The position numbers and the translations under genes are program-made. Below the pieces are notes generated by a model. The model saw nothing but the letters and a program-made list of their open reading frames with translations. It did not search any database and was not told the DNA's origin. From NCBI GenBank assembly GCA_035544955.1, contig DASZZN010000045.1, positions 1 to 64,000 of the forward strand: a stretch of DNA of 64,000 bases, given 5' to 3'. Each line of letters begins with the position of its first letter. Within the stretch, counting starts at the first letter, position 1. This DNA is from Candidatus Dormiibacterota bacterium. Its GTDB lineage: Bacteria; Chloroflexota; Dormibacteria; CF-121. This document shows positions 16,715 to 25,585 of the stretch, piece after piece.

Positions 16715-16833
16715 TCTAGATCCCCCTTGTGGTCGAGTTTGGGGGATTTTAAGGGGCAAGAGGGGATTGGCCAAGCCGTCGGGCGCCCGAGAAACCGGCT
16801 GCCCCGGCTATCCCCTAACCGGTAGTCTCGCTA

Positions 16834-17703
16834 TCAACCAGCGGCGGCAACGAAGAAGAGCAGCTGTCCGAGCAGCTGGCCGGGCAGGATGGCGATCATC
16901 GCCAGGTAGAGCAGGCCCGTAGTGGACATGAACGACCGTAACCGGCAGGTTGGTAAGGCCAGCCCCGCCGCGATCAGCGGCAGAAAAACGGCGCCGAGCG
17001 CCCAGAGCACGGAGAGGACGGGGCTCAGCGTCAACGGATGTGTCAGTGACCCTGAGCCATGGGCGAGGCCGCGAAGCGTCAGTGGAAACAGGATCGCCTG
17101 GAGGACTAGGCTCACCAGGAGGACGCCGATCGCTCGGAGCAAGGGACGGTTGGTGAGCGCCGGCGTCACCAGGTACCAATGCCCGAGCAGCATCCCGGTG
17201 GTCGCCGCACCCAGCACAGCGGCAGAGAGCGCCACCACCAGCGCGATCGCCGCGCCGTCGAGGAGCGATCCGGCCAGGGGCCAGAGCGCGGCGGCGATCC
17301 CCGCCAGCAGCAGCAAAGACGCCGATAGCGTCAAGAGCCAGCTGAGGCGCGAGCCATCCTGGCGCCAGATGATCACGGCGTGAGCCACCAGGGCGACGAC
17401 AAGCAAGCCTTGCAGGAAAATCAGCGCGCCGGCCGCCGGCTGGTTGATCGAGAGCAGGCGGTGGTAGGCGCCGGGCGGGCCCGTCAGGACGACGAGGAAC
17501 GCCAGGCCGCCAAGGATGGCGTAGGTGACGGCGATGAACTTCAGGAATCCATGGGTCAGGCCGCCCGTCAGCCGCAGGTAGGCCACCGTGGCAAAACCGC
17601 CCACGGCCGTTTCCGCGAGCAGCAGAAAGAGCGCGAGTGGCAGGGTCAGCATCGCCACACACTCGTGGCAGCTGGTGACAGGAACGGAATCCAGCAGAGG
17701 CAT
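16834..17703 (-). CDS. Polytopic membrane protein of unknown function
   Basis: 289 residues with about eight hydrophobic segments and few charged residues. The N-terminus has TSCHECVAML, a CxxC just before the first membrane segment, and later GMLLGHWYLVTPALTNRPL. The pattern GHWYL with membrane His and Trp recalls quinone- or haem-interacting membrane proteins, but this is speculation. TATATC lies 7 nt upstream of the ATG. It is divergent from the operon carrying the molybdenum enzyme, 23 bp apart, so a redox partnership is conceivable but unproven. Confidence 0.7.
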   Translation of the reverse strand: MPLLDSVPVTSCHECVAMLTLPLALFLLLAETAVGGFATVAYLRLTGGLTHGFLKFIAVTYAILGGLAFLVVLTGPPGAYHRLLSINQPAAGALIFLQGLLVVALVAHAVIIWRQDGSRLSWLLTLSASLLLLAGIAAALWPLAGSLLDGAAIALVVALSAAVLGAATTGMLLGHWYLVTPALTNRPLLRAIGVLLVSLVLQAILFPLTLRGLAHGSGSLTHPLTLSPVLSVLWALGAVFLPLIAAGLALPTCRLRSFMSTTGLLYLAMIAILPGQLLGQLLFFVAAAG

Positions 17704-17710
17704 ACGCGCC

Positions 17711-17720
17711 GATATAGATT
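17711..17720. promoter_or_regulatory. Bidirectional promoter: two -10 boxes sharing a TA
   Basis: The 23-bp gap between divergent start codons contains GATATAGATT. The minus-strand -10 box is TATATC (17711-17716), 7 nt from the ATG at 17703. The plus-strand box is TAGATT (17715-17720), 6 nt from the GTG at 17727. They overlap by the central TA, and both products would be leaderless. Confidence 0.6.
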
Positions 17721-17726
17721 AGGCAA

Positions 17727-17957
17727 GTGACTGGTCCCCAACCGGGCAACCCGCATGGCTTCGTCGCGGTGAGCTTCAAAGATGGCCACTGGACAACGGC
17801 TGAGGGCGAGGTCGTTCCCTGGTACGAAGTCCAGACGGACCTGGTCCCGGAGGCTGACGTCCAGGGGGCGCTCGAGCGGGTGCTGAGCGTTTACGGGGTG
17901 AGCGACGTCGTCGTCGACGCCTTCGACCAGTTCCGCAAAGAGCTCAAGCAGCGATGA
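17727..17957 (+). CDS. Small hypothetical protein (76 aa)
   Basis: 76 residues from GTG 17727. It begins with a Gly/Pro-rich stretch, then VAVSFKDGHWTTAEGEVVPW and a helical C-terminus ending QFRKELKQR. I do not recognise it. The stop overlaps the ATG of the molybdopterin oxidoreductase (ATGA, 17954-17957), so the two are translated together and may act together. Confidence 0.65.
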   Translation: MTGPQPGNPHGFVAVSFKDGHWTTAEGEVVPWYEVQTDLVPEADVQGALERVLSVYGVSDVVVDAFDQFRKELKQR

Positions 17958-18556
17958 TCTTTCGCCGCGACCGCGAGCAGGACCCGCGCGTACTCAAAGA
18001 TCCGCATCGCCTCCCCCCGGGCCAGGTGCTGACGCTGAAATGGCCCGTGCTGTCGTATGGGAGCCCGCCGCCGTATGACATGGCCCGCTGGCGCCTGCGG
18101 CTATACGGGGAACTCGACGCGCCGGCGACCCTGACCTGGGGCGAGGTCCGCAAACTGCCGACGACGGCAATCACGGCTGACATGCATTGCGTGACGACCT
18201 GGAGCCGGCTCGACAACAATTGGGAGGGCGTCGCCTTCAAGGACCTGGTAGCGCTGGTCAAGCCGCGCAGCACAGCGCACTACGTGATCGCCCACTGCGC
18301 GGCCGACTACGCCACGAGCCTGCCTGTCGAGCTCCTGGCCGACGACGACGTCATGATTGCCTACCGCCACGACGGCGCCGAGCTGACCCCCGATCATGGC
18401 GGGCCGCTGCGGCTGGTCGTCCCCAAGCGCTACGCGTGGAAGAGCGCGAAGTGGCTGGAAGGCCTCGAATGGGTCGAGCACGACCGGCTCGGATTCTGGG
18501 AGCGCAACGGCTATAACAACGCCGCCGATCCCTGGAAAGAAGAGCGGTACTGGTAG
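17954..18556 (+). CDS. Molybdopterin-dependent oxidoreductase, sulfite-oxidase fold, cytoplasmic
   Basis: 200 residues covering the sulfite-oxidase/YedY molybdopterin-binding domain: WRLRLYGELDAP, the molybdenum-ligating Cys in ADMHCVTTWS, VAFKDLV, DGAELTPDHGGPLRLVVP and YAWKSAKWLEGLEW. Unlike YedY/MsrP it has no twin-arginine signal, so the enzyme probably stays in the cytoplasm. Likely substrates (sulfite, methionine sulfoxide or other oxyanions) cannot be told apart. It is coupled to the 76-aa gene upstream and lies just before the TPP riboswitch. Confidence 0.87.
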   Translation: MIFRRDREQDPRVLKDPHRLPPGQVLTLKWPVLSYGSPPPYDMARWRLRLYGELDAPATLTWGEVRKLPTTAITADMHCVTTWSRLDNNWEGVAFKDLVALVKPRSTAHYVIAHCAADYATSLPVELLADDDVMIAYRHDGAELTPDHGGPLRLVVPKRYAWKSAKWLEGLEWVEHDRLGFWERNGYNNAADPWKEERYW

Positions 18557-18566
18557 ATATACTCGA

Positions 18567-18650
18567 GGAACGGGGTGCGTTTGGAACGCTGAGAGGTGGA
18601 ACGCTCCACCAACCCTTCGAACCTGATCTGGGTAATGCCAGCGGAGGGAT
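18567..18650 (+). promoter_or_regulatory. TPP riboswitch (THI element)
   Basis: The conserved cores are present in order: ACGGGGTGC (18570-18578), GCTGAGA (about 18588-18594), then ACCCTTCGAACCTGATCTGG and GTAATGCCAGCGGAGGGA. The element ends at GGAGGG, which doubles as a ribosome-binding site, so thiamine pyrophosphate would hide it and block translation of the transporter. It starts only 10 nt after the stop of the molybdopterin gene, so read-through from that gene may carry the switch. Confidence 0.95.
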
Positions 18651-18694
18651 ACACGACGGCACAAGTCCAAGTTCCGTCTGACGCGTTTCTTAAA

Positions 18695-20035
18695 GTGGAA
18701 ACGCACGGCATCGAGGCCATTCCGGATGCCGAGCGCCACGGCCGTCCGAGTGAACTGGGCTTTCTCTGGGCGGGTGCCTTCGTCAACTACGCCAGCCTGC
18801 TGACCGCGAGCCTGCTGACGACGTACTACGGCTTGGGCGTTTGGGACGGCCTGATTGCGGTCCTGATCGGCACACTCGCCGGCGCGGTGATCCTGGGCCT
18901 TCTGAGCAACACCGGACCGAAAAGCGGCCAGCCGCAGATCGTCTTCACCCGGCGCATCTTCGGCACACGGGGCGCATTTCCGGGTGCCGTGCTCACGCTC
19001 TTCCTGGGCGTCGGATGGTTTGCGGTGGACACCGTGATCGCCGCGCTCGCGGGTGTCCAGCTGCTGCAGGTCGCGGGCGTGCGCCCCGACGTCGCTGGCA
19101 AGTTCTTGTTTCCCTGGGTCCTGGTGATTGCCGCCGTGAGCGTCGTCGTGGCCGTCTACGGACATCGAACGATCAAAATCGTCGAGACATTCGGCGCGGT
19201 GGCATTCGCCGCGTTGTCTCTTTTGTTGTTTGCGCTGTTGGCCGGCCAGATGCACTGGACCGCCGGAGCAACAGCGTCTGGGGCTGATTACCCTGGGGCA
19301 TTCGTGCTCGGTGTGATGAGCTGCTTCGCGCTCGTCGCCTCCTGGTATCCGTTCGCCAGCGACTACTCGCGCTACCTGCCCGCGCGCAGCTCGGTCCGCG
19401 CGGTGACCTGGTGGCCGATCGTCGGCGTCACGCTCCCCATGCTGTTACTGGGACTGTTTGGTCTGCTCCTGCCGACAATCGACCCGAAGCTGGCCAGCGA
19501 TTCCGGTGTCCTGGCGGTGATCACGCGCCACGCGCCGGCCGCGGTCGCCGTCCCGTTCTTCGCCTTCGTCATCCTGGGCGAAATCTGGGCGAACTATCTG
19601 GACGTCTATACGGCCGGGCTGGTCACGCAGACGCTCGGCATTCGACTCAAGCGCTGGCAGACGGCGCTCGCAGCCGGCATCCTGGGTGCGGCGATCGCGA
19701 CCGTGGCCGTGGTCATCTGGGACTTCCATTTGTTCTATCAGGACTTCCTGATTCTGACTTACCTATGGGCACCGGCCTGGGCAGCGGTCGTTCTACTCAG
19801 CTTCTTTGTTTTTGGTAAAGGCAAGGCCCGGCCCGCGGTGCTGGCCTGGCTGATCGGCACGGCCGTCAGCCTGGTCTTCGTCAACTACCCCAACCTGTTC
19901 TCGGCGGCTTTTCCAGGCGCCCACTTTCCGAACCAGCCGCTCATCGATGCGCTGCACGGCTCGGACGTATCGGGCATCGCGAGCGTCCTGGTTGCGGCGG
20001 GATCATATATTGGTCTACGGAAGGTCATGACATGA
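18695..20035 (+). CDS. cytX: Thiamine-precursor (hydroxymethylpyrimidine) transporter, NCS1 family
   Basis: About 446 residues with 12 membrane segments. The N-terminus ([22 protein letters not shown]) is typical of CytX, a cytosine-permease relative found under TPP riboswitches and inferred to import hydroxymethylpyrimidine. It sits directly after such a switch and is coupled to thiD (ATGA, 20032-20035). The start is uncertain: GTG 18695 fits the family N-terminus, but ATG 18634 inside the riboswitch is in frame, and the GGAGGG of the switch lies about 47 nt before 18695. Confidence 0.88.
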   Translation: METHGIEAIPDAERHGRPSELGFLWAGAFVNYASLLTASLLTTYYGLGVWDGLIAVLIGTLAGAVILGLLSNTGPKSGQPQIVFTRRIFGTRGAFPGAVLTLFLGVGWFAVDTVIAALAGVQLLQVAGVRPDVAGKFLFPWVLVIAAVSVVVAVYGHRTIKIVETFGAVAFAALSLLLFALLAGQMHWTAGATASGADYPGAFVLGVMSCFALVASWYPFASDYSRYLPARSSVRAVTWWPIVGVTLPMLLLGLFGLLLPTIDPKLASDSGVLAVITRHAPAAVAVPFFAFVILGEIWANYLDVYTAGLVTQTLGIRLKRWQTALAAGILGAAIATVAVVIWDFHLFYQDFLILTYLWAPAWAAVVLLSFFVFGKGKARPAVLAWLIGTAVSLVFVNYPNLFSAAFPGAHFPNQPLIDALHGSDVSGIASVLVAAGSYIGLRKVMT

Positions 20036-20841
20036 CGCTGCCGGTCGCCCTCTCGATCGCCGGCTCTGACTCCGGCGCCGGCGCCGGCATCCAGGCCGAC
20101 CTGAAAACGTTCGCCGCCCTCGGCGTCTATGGCGTGACAGTCATCACGGCGATTACCGCCCAGAACACGCTCGGTGTCCGCGCCGTCCAGGAGGTCGATG
20201 CCGAGGTCATCCGCGCTCAGCTCGCCGCCGTCGCAGACGATTTCGCGATCGCGGCAATGAAGACCGGCATGCTGTCGAGCGCGGCCATCACCGAGACCGT
20301 GGTTGCCGGCATCCAGCGCCACAAGCTCGGCCCGCTTGTCGTCGACCCGGTGATGATCGCCAAGAGCGGCGACCGCCTGCTTGCGGAAGACGCGGTCGAC
20401 GCGCTGCGCCGGAGATTGCTTCCGCTGGCCGCCCTTGTGACACCGAACATTCCCGAGGCCGAGGTGCTCGCCGGGCGATCGATCCGGACTCGAGACGACC
20501 GGCTGGCCGCGGCGCGCGCCATCATGGAGTTGGGCGCACATGCCGTCGTGATCAAAGGTGGCCACTCGGAGGACGACCCGATCGTTGACCTGCTGGTCGA
20601 CCGCCAGGGCGTGCATGAGTATCGTGCCGCCAGGATCGTGACGACCAGTACGCATGGCACCGGCTGCACCTTCTCGGCGGCGATCACCGCCGGGCTGGCG
20701 ACCGGGCTCGATCTGCCCGCTGCCGTCGCCGAGGCTCGCAGCTATGTCTCGCGCGCGCTCTCGTCGGCCCCTGGGCTGGGGCACGGCCACGGACCACTGA
20801 ATCACTTTCCATCGCCCCAGGTGGCGCATGCTCACCACTGA
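20032..20841 (+). CDS. thiD: Hydroxymethylpyrimidine/phosphomethylpyrimidine kinase
   Basis: 269 residues with the ribokinase-fold signatures of Thi[52 protein letters not shown] and the anion-hole/catalytic loop [12 protein letters not shown]. It phosphorylates HMP twice to HMP-PP for thiamine synthesis. With cytX it forms an HMP salvage operon under TPP control. The His-rich C-terminal tail ([10 protein letters not shown]...HAHH) extends beyond the conserved domain. Confidence 0.93.
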   Translation: MTLPVALSIAGSDSGAGAGIQADLKTFAALGVYGVTVITAITAQNTLGVRAVQEVDAEVIRAQLAAVADDFAIAAMKTGMLSSAAITETVVAGIQRHKLGPLVVDPVMIAKSGDRLLAEDAVDALRRRLLPLAALVTPNIPEAEVLAGRSIRTRDDRLAAARAIMELGAHAVVIKGGHSEDDPIVDLLVDRQGVHEYRAARIVTTSTHGTGCTFSAAITAGLATGLDLPAAVAEARSYVSRALSSAPGLGHGHGPLNHFPSPQVAHAHH

Positions 20842-21460
20842 CCGAGACCTCGAGTACCTGGAGGGCGTGCATCCGCCGCTCGGGCCGGTGCTCGAGGAGA
20901 TGCTCAAGACGGGTCGGGGCGAGGGCGTGCCGATCGTCAACCCGGCAGCCGGCCGCCTGCTACGGGTGTTGGTGACAGCGCTCGCACCCAAGCGTGTGGT
21001 CGAGATCGGCACGGCGATCGGCTTCTCGACGCTGTGGATGGCGAGCGCGCTGCCTCCAGGCGGGCGCATCGACACGATCGATCCGGACCGAGCCCGCACC
21101 GACCGGGCGCGCCGCTACTGGCTGCGCGCCGGCGTGACCGACCGTGTTCGCGTCATCAACGAGCCGGCCTTGCGGGTCCTGCCGCGGCTCGCGCCCGGCA
21201 TCGACTTCGTCTTCATCGACGCCGTCAAGCCGGAGTACGGAGCTTATCTTGACGCCTTGCTGCCGAAGATGGCGCCCGGCGGGATGATCACCGTCGACAA
21301 CGTGCTCTGGAGCGGCCGGATCGCGGCCGGTGAGCACGATGAGAACACCGACGCGCTCCGCGCCTTCAACGAAAAGTTCCTGCACCACGAGCAGCTCGAG
21401 GCGACGGTCCTCCCGGTCGGCGACGGCTTCGGCATCGGCGTCGTTCGCCGGCCTGCCTGA
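20828..21460 (+). CDS. O-methyltransferase, COMT-like (Methyltransf_3)
   Basis: 210 residues. The motifs match the bacterial cation-dependent O-methyltransferases: VVEIGTAIGFSTLWMA (SAM motif), DTIDPDRART, DFVFIDAVKPEYGAYLDALLPKMAPGG and DNVLWSGRIA. The Asp residues in FIDA and VDN would bind the metal. Substrate unknown, typically a catechol-like compound. It begins 14 bp inside thiD and so is probably in the same operon, though no link to thiamine is evident. Confidence 0.85.
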   Translation: MLTTDRDLEYLEGVHPPLGPVLEEMLKTGRGEGVPIVNPAAGRLLRVLVTALAPKRVVEIGTAIGFSTLWMASALPPGGRIDTIDPDRARTDRARRYWLRAGVTDRVRVINEPALRVLPRLAPGIDFVFIDAVKPEYGAYLDALLPKMAPGGMITVDNVLWSGRIAAGEHDENTDALRAFNEKFLHHEQLEATVLPVGDGFGIGVVRRPA

Positions 21461-21473
21461 GCCTGCGGCGCGC

Positions 21474-21479
21474 TAAAGT
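21474..21479 (+). promoter_or_regulatory. -10 box (TAAAGT) for the E1 pair; predicted leaderless
   Basis: TAAAGT ends 7 nt before the TTG at 21487. It lies just after the methyltransferase stop and would start a separate mRNA for the E1alpha-E1beta genes. Confidence 0.5.
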
Positions 21480-21486
21480 TTGCGGG

Positions 21487-22470
21487 TTGCCCGAAGCTAA
21501 ACCGCTGACGCCGGAGCGCGTGCTCGAGGCCTATCGCACGGTGCTTCGGGCCCGCGCGCTAGATGACCGCCGCTTCGTCTTGAATCGCGCGGGCAAGCTG
21601 GCTTTTATTATTTCGCCTCGTGGCCACGAGGTCGCCCAGGTCGCGGCCATCACGGCGCTCCAACCGGGCCGCGATCGTTTCTGCCTTTACTATCGAAATT
21701 TTGCCGCTGCGCTGGCGTGCGGCTTTACCCCCGAGGAGCTAATGCTCGCGGCGTTCGCCCGTGCGGCCGATCCCTCGAGCGGCGGGCGCCAGACGCCGGG
21801 CAACTTCGGCAGTCGCCGGCGGGGCATCGTGATCGGCTCGAGCACCGTCGGCCCGCAAATCCCCAAGGCGGCGGGGATAGGCCTGGCGCTGAAATGGAAA
21901 GGGGAGGGGGCGCTCTGTTACGTGAGTTTTGGCGAGGGGGCCACCAGCCAGGGCGACTTTCACGAAGGCTTGAACTTCGCCGCGCTCCATCGCTGCCCGG
22001 TGATCTTCTTCTGTGAGAACAACCACTGGGCCATCTCCGTGCCGCAATCGCTCCAAGTCGCGGGCCCGGGGGTGGCCGAACGAGCCGCCGCCTATGGCAT
22101 TCCTGGCACCAGGGTTCCCGGTGATGACTTCTTCGCGGTCCACGCGACCGTGGCCAAGGCGGCGGAGCGGGCGAGGTCCGGCGGTGGCCCGACGCTGATC
22201 GAAGCCGAGGTGCTCCGGTTGCAGTCGCACTCGACCGATGACGACCAGCGCGCCTACCGCGACCCGGTAGAACTCGCCGCGGAGGCCTTGAAAGATCCCA
22301 TACCGCGCCTGCGGGACGCACTGCTTCAACGCGGTTGGCTTTCGCCAGAGATCGATCAGACCATGCGTGATGACGTCAATCGCGAGGTCGAGAGGGCGAC
22401 CGAGGTGGCCGAGGCGGCGCCGGAGCCCGAGCCGGGCTCGCTCGGCCATCACGTCTATGCGGATGCTTGA
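21487..22470 (+). CDS. 2-oxoacid dehydrogenase E1 alpha subunit (branched-chain/pyruvate type)
   Basis: 327 residues from TTG 21487. The ThDP-binding motif is GEGATSQGDFHEGLNFA...CENN (a GDG-like start and NN end), followed by the phosphorylation-loop region SHSTDDDQRAYRD. It decarboxylates a 2-oxoacid on thiamine diphosphate. It pairs with the E1 beta gene downstream, but no E2 or E3 follows. A second, complete E1-E1-E2 set lies at 33.2-36.5 kb, so this pair may feed that E2 or serve another core. Confidence 0.9.
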   Translation: MPEAKPLTPERVLEAYRTVLRARALDDRRFVLNRAGKLAFIISPRGHEVAQVAAITALQPGRDRFCLYYRNFAAALACGFTPEELMLAAFARAADPSSGGRQTPGNFGSRRRGIVIGSSTVGPQIPKAAGIGLALKWKGEGALCYVSFGEGATSQGDFHEGLNFAALHRCPVIFFCENNHWAISVPQSLQVAGPGVAERAAAYGIPGTRVPGDDFFAVHATVAKAAERARSGGGPTLIEAEVLRLQSHSTDDDQRAYRDPVELAAEALKDPIPRLRDALLQRGWLSPEIDQTMRDDVNREVERATEVAEAAPEPEPGSLGHHVYADA

Positions 22471-23449
22471 GCGGACCCTCGTCCAGGCCGTGCGCGACGC
22501 GCTCTACGAAGAGATGGAACGTGACGACCGGGTCTGCGTGCTCGGCCAGGACGTCGGCCTCAAGGGCGGCGTCTTCAAAGCGACCGAGGGCCTCCAGCAG
22601 CGCTTCGGCGCCCAGCGCGTGATGGACATGCCGCTGGCGGAGTCGAGCATCGCGGCGGTCGCCCAGGGCCTCGCGCTCGAGGGCTTCGTTCCGGTGGCCG
22701 AGATGCAGTTCGCCGACTACAGCTATCCCGCGTTCAATCAGATCGTCAACGAAATCGCCAAGGTTCGTTATCGGTCAAATGGCGACTTTTCATGTCCGCT
22801 GGTCATCCGCGCCCCGACCGGCGGTGGCGTCCGTGGCGCGCTCTATCACTCGCAATCTCCCGAGGCCTTTTATTGCCATGTGCCCGGACTGAAGGTCGTC
22901 CTGCCATCGACGCCGGCCGACGCCAAAGGTTTGCTGAAGGCGGCGATCCGGGACCCCGACCCGATCATTTTCCTCGAGCCGAAGAAGCTCTACCGCGCCG
23001 AGCGGCAAGATCTGGCCCAGGGTGAGGCCGCGCTCCAGCCCCTGGGGGCGGCCGCGGTCGTCCGCCAGGGGGCGCACCTGACCGCCGTGACGTATGGCTA
23101 CATGCGGGCCGTCACAATGCAGGCCGCCGCCAGGCTGAGTCCCGACGGCATCGAGGTCGAGATCATTGATCTGCGCACACTCCGTCCCTGGGATGTCGAG
23201 ACATGCGTGCGCTCCATCGAGCAAACCGGTCGGGTGGCGGTGGTCTACGAGGCCAATCGCACCGGCGGATTCGGCGCCGAGATTGCGGCTGAGCTCGCTG
23301 AGCGCTGTTTTGCCAGCCTGGATGCCCCGGTCAGCCGGATCGCCAGTCCGGACGTCCCGGCAATGCCCTTCAGCCCCAGTCTCGAACACGCGTTCATGCT
23401 CAATCCGGACAAGGTGGCGGACGGATTGCGGCGCCTCGCCCGCTACTGA
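22457..23449 (+). CDS. 2-oxoacid dehydrogenase E1 beta subunit
   Basis: 330 residues from ATG 22457. The transketolase-type blocks are present: LGQDVGLKGGVFKATEGL, DMPLAESSIAAVAQGLALEGF, MQFADYSYPAFNQIVNE, YHSQSPEAFYCHVPGLKVVLPSTPADAKGLL and EIIDLRTLRPWD. It forms the E1 heterotetramer with the preceding alpha subunit. Its start overlaps the alpha gene by 14 bp; ATG 22463 is also possible. Confidence 0.9.
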   Translation: MRMLERTLVQAVRDALYEEMERDDRVCVLGQDVGLKGGVFKATEGLQQRFGAQRVMDMPLAESSIAAVAQGLALEGFVPVAEMQFADYSYPAFNQIVNEIAKVRYRSNGDFSCPLVIRAPTGGGVRGALYHSQSPEAFYCHVPGLKVVLPSTPADAKGLLKAAIRDPDPIIFLEPKKLYRAERQDLAQGEAALQPLGAAAVVRQGAHLTAVTYGYMRAVTMQAAARLSPDGIEVEIIDLRTLRPWDVETCVRSIEQTGRVAVVYEANRTGGFGAEIAAELAERCFASLDAPVSRIASPDVPAMPFSPSLEHAFMLNPDKVADGLRRLARY

Positions 23450-23510
23450 ACGCGGTTCGAGATGAAATCCCGGTGAGAAAAAACCGATGCAAAACCGGGC
23501 GGCTGTCTCC

Positions 23511-23562
23511 TATACTCTCCGGTGGGGTTCTTGTTCCAAGCCCCCCGGAACCAGGACCCCAC
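23511..23562 (+). promoter_or_regulatory. Promoter box followed at once by a long leader hairpin, upstream of the DppA-type gene
   Basis: TATACT (23511-23516) is followed from 23522 by GTGGGGTTCTTGTTCC pairing with GGAACCAGGACCCCAC (23547-23562). Of 16 pairs, 14 are Watson-Crick, one is a G-T wobble and one is a mismatch; the loop is 9 nt. A start near 23523 would put the hairpin at the very 5' end of the RNA. Only TTTACCCC follows, so it is a poor terminator. The remainder of the 213-bp gap holds a second -10-like TAGAAT at 23648-23653. Confidence 0.5.
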
Positions 23563-23662
23563 TTTACCCCTCCTCAGGCCGAAGCCACTGGTCAGCCTCC
23601 GGATCTGCCAAACGTTTGCTCCTGCAGTGGCCTTGAGCGACCGTCCCTAGAATGGGAGCGCC

Positions 23663-24538
23663 TTGGCTACCAGGCAGCGAAGTTCCGTGTCGGAGCGCAA
23701 CGGCGTGTTTATCTCCGTCGACATGGAGGGAATGGCCGGCATCGTGCACCTGCAACAGGTCATCCGTGGCATGCCGGAATACGAGCGGTCATGCAGATTG
23801 ATGACGGCGGAGACAAACGCCGCGGTCGCCGGGGCGCGGCGCGCCGGCGCCACCCGCTTTGTGGTCAATGACTCGCATGGTGATATGCGCAATTTCGTCC
23901 TCGACGAGCTCGATGAGGGCGTGGACGTCATCAGCGGGGCGGACAAGCCCTACTCGATGGGGGCGGGGCTCGATCCGACGTTCGAGGTCGCCTTTTTCGT
24001 CGGCTATCACGCCTCGGTTGGACGCGAGCGCGCCATCATGGATCACACCTACGGCGGTCGCACCGTCTACGCACTGCGCATCAATGGTCGGGCCCAGAGC
24101 GAGGCGACCCTCAACGCGGCGCTCGCCGGTACCTTCGGGGTCCGCACCGGCCTGATCACGGGGGATCAGGCCACCATCGAGGAAGCCGCCGTGGAGCTAC
24201 CCGGCATCGAAGGCGTCGTCGTCAAGGAGGCGCTCGGCCGCCAGGCTGCGCGTTCGCTGCACCCGGCCGAGGCCCGCCGGCGCATCGAGGCCGGTGCCTA
24301 TCGCGCCTACTCCGAACAGGCCGGGCGGCCCCTCTATCAACCGAAGGGACCTTTCACGCTCGAAATCGACTGGATGAACGCCAACATGGCTGACCTTTGT
24401 GTCCAGCTCCCCGAGGTCGAGCGCGCTGGTGGGCGGACGGTCCGTTATCGAACACCCGATTTCCAGACGTGCTATCGGATGCTGCTGGCGCTCCTCGTCA
24501 TGGCCACGCCCGCGGCCTACCAGTATCCACGCCCATGA
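23663..24538 (+). CDS. dppA: M55-family D-aminopeptidase, DppA type
   Basis: 291 residues from TTG 23663. The M55 zinc-enzyme motifs are visible: VFISVDMEGMAGIV (metal-binding Asp and Glu), RFVVNDSHGDMRNF (metal-binding Asp and His), VGYHAS and a long GLITGDQATIEEA stretch. Family members cleave N-terminal D-amino acids or D-dipeptides. TAGAAT ends 9 nt upstream and a GGAG lies in that interval, so translation may be leaderless or SD-driven. The stop overlaps trpD (ATGA, 24535-24538). Confidence 0.88.
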   Translation: MATRQRSSVSERNGVFISVDMEGMAGIVHLQQVIRGMPEYERSCRLMTAETNAAVAGARRAGATRFVVNDSHGDMRNFVLDELDEGVDVISGADKPYSMGAGLDPTFEVAFFVGYHASVGRERAIMDHTYGGRTVYALRINGRAQSEATLNAALAGTFGVRTGLITGDQATIEEAAVELPGIEGVVVKEALGRQAARSLHPAEARRRIEAGAYRAYSEQAGRPLYQPKGPFTLEIDWMNANMADLCVQLPEVERAGGRTVRYRTPDFQTCYRMLLALLVMATPAAYQYPRP

Positions 24539-25575
24539 CGCTGCCCGAGGCGATCGAACAACTGCTGCAGGGGAAAGCGCTCACGCGCGACCAGGCGCGC
24601 GACGTCATGGACCAGGTGATGGCGGGCGAAGTGACGACGGGACAGCTCGCCGGCCTGCTGATCGCCATCCGAGCGAAGGGCGAGACGGTCGAGGAGATGA
24701 CCGGCTTCGTCGACTCGATGCGCGCGCATGCCACGCCACTCGACCTGCCACCCGGGGCGATCGACACATGTGGGACCGGCGGAGACCGCGCCGGGACGTT
24801 CAATATCTCGACGGCGGCGGCGCTGGTCGCGGCGGGAGCGGGTATCCCCGTGGCGAAGCACGGAAACCGGGCGGCGTCCAGCCGGTGCGGCAGCGCCGAT
24901 GTGCTCGAGGCCCTCGGTGTCGACATCACCCTCGACGCCGGCGGCGTGCGGCGATGCATCGACGTCGCGGGCATGGGCTTCTGCTTCGCGCCAACGTTCC
25001 ATCCAGCGATGCGTCACGCCGGCCCGGCCCGCAAGGAGCTCGGAGTCCGGACCGTCTTCAATGTCCTGGGCCCGCTGGCGAATCCCGGCCGGGTGCGCCG
25101 ACAGGCCCTGGGCGTTGGCGCCGCCTCACTGGCACCGCTGATGGTCCGCGTGCTGAAGGACCTCGGCCACGAACGGGCCCTGGTGTTCTACGGCGAAGAT
25201 GGTCTCGACGAGCTGACGACCACCGGCCGCTCACGGGTCTTTCAGTTGAAGGACGGCCAGATCAGCGAGTACGAACTCGACCCTGCGGACCTCGGGCTCA
25301 GCCGCTCGCGGCCCGAGGACCTCCGCGGCGGCACGCCGCCCGAAAACGCCAACTTGTTGCGGCACGTTCTCGAAGGGGAGAGCGGCCCGCGCCGCGATGT
25401 CGTCCTGCTCAATGCGGCGGCGGCGGTGCTGGCCTCCGGGCGGGCGGACGACTGGCCCCAGGCGTTGACGGTGGCGCGGGAATCACTCGATAGCGGTCGC
25501 GCCCGGCAGGTTCTCGACCGCCTGGTCGAGACCTCAAAGACCACAACGAGTTCCTTCCCCTCTGGGCGAGGCTAG
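24535..25575 (+). CDS. trpD: Anthranilate phosphoribosyltransferase
   Basis: 346 residues. The signatures are IDTCGTGGDRAGTFNIST (PRPP loop), VAKHGNRAASSRCGSADVLEALG, FAPTFHPAMRH and FNVLGPLANPGR. It joins anthranilate to PRPP in tryptophan synthesis. It is coupled to dppA, and no other trp gene is in the window. ATG 24535 fits the family; a longer frame upstream only shadows dppA. Confidence 0.95.
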   Translation: MTLPEAIEQLLQGKALTRDQARDVMDQVMAGEVTTGQLAGLLIAIRAKGETVEEMTGFVDSMRAHATPLDLPPGAIDTCGTGGDRAGTFNISTAAALVAAGAGIPVAKHGNRAASSRCGSADVLEALGVDITLDAGGVRRCIDVAGMGFCFAPTFHPAMRHAGPARKELGVRTVFNVLGPLANPGRVRRQALGVGAASLAPLMVRVLKDLGHERALVFYGEDGLDELTTTGRSRVFQLKDGQISEYELDPADLGLSRSRPEDLRGGTPPENANLLRHVLEGESGPRRDVVLLNAAAAVLASGRADDWPQALTVARESLDSGRARQVLDRLVETSKTTTSSFPSGRG

Positions 25576-25585
25576 GCGGGGGCTT

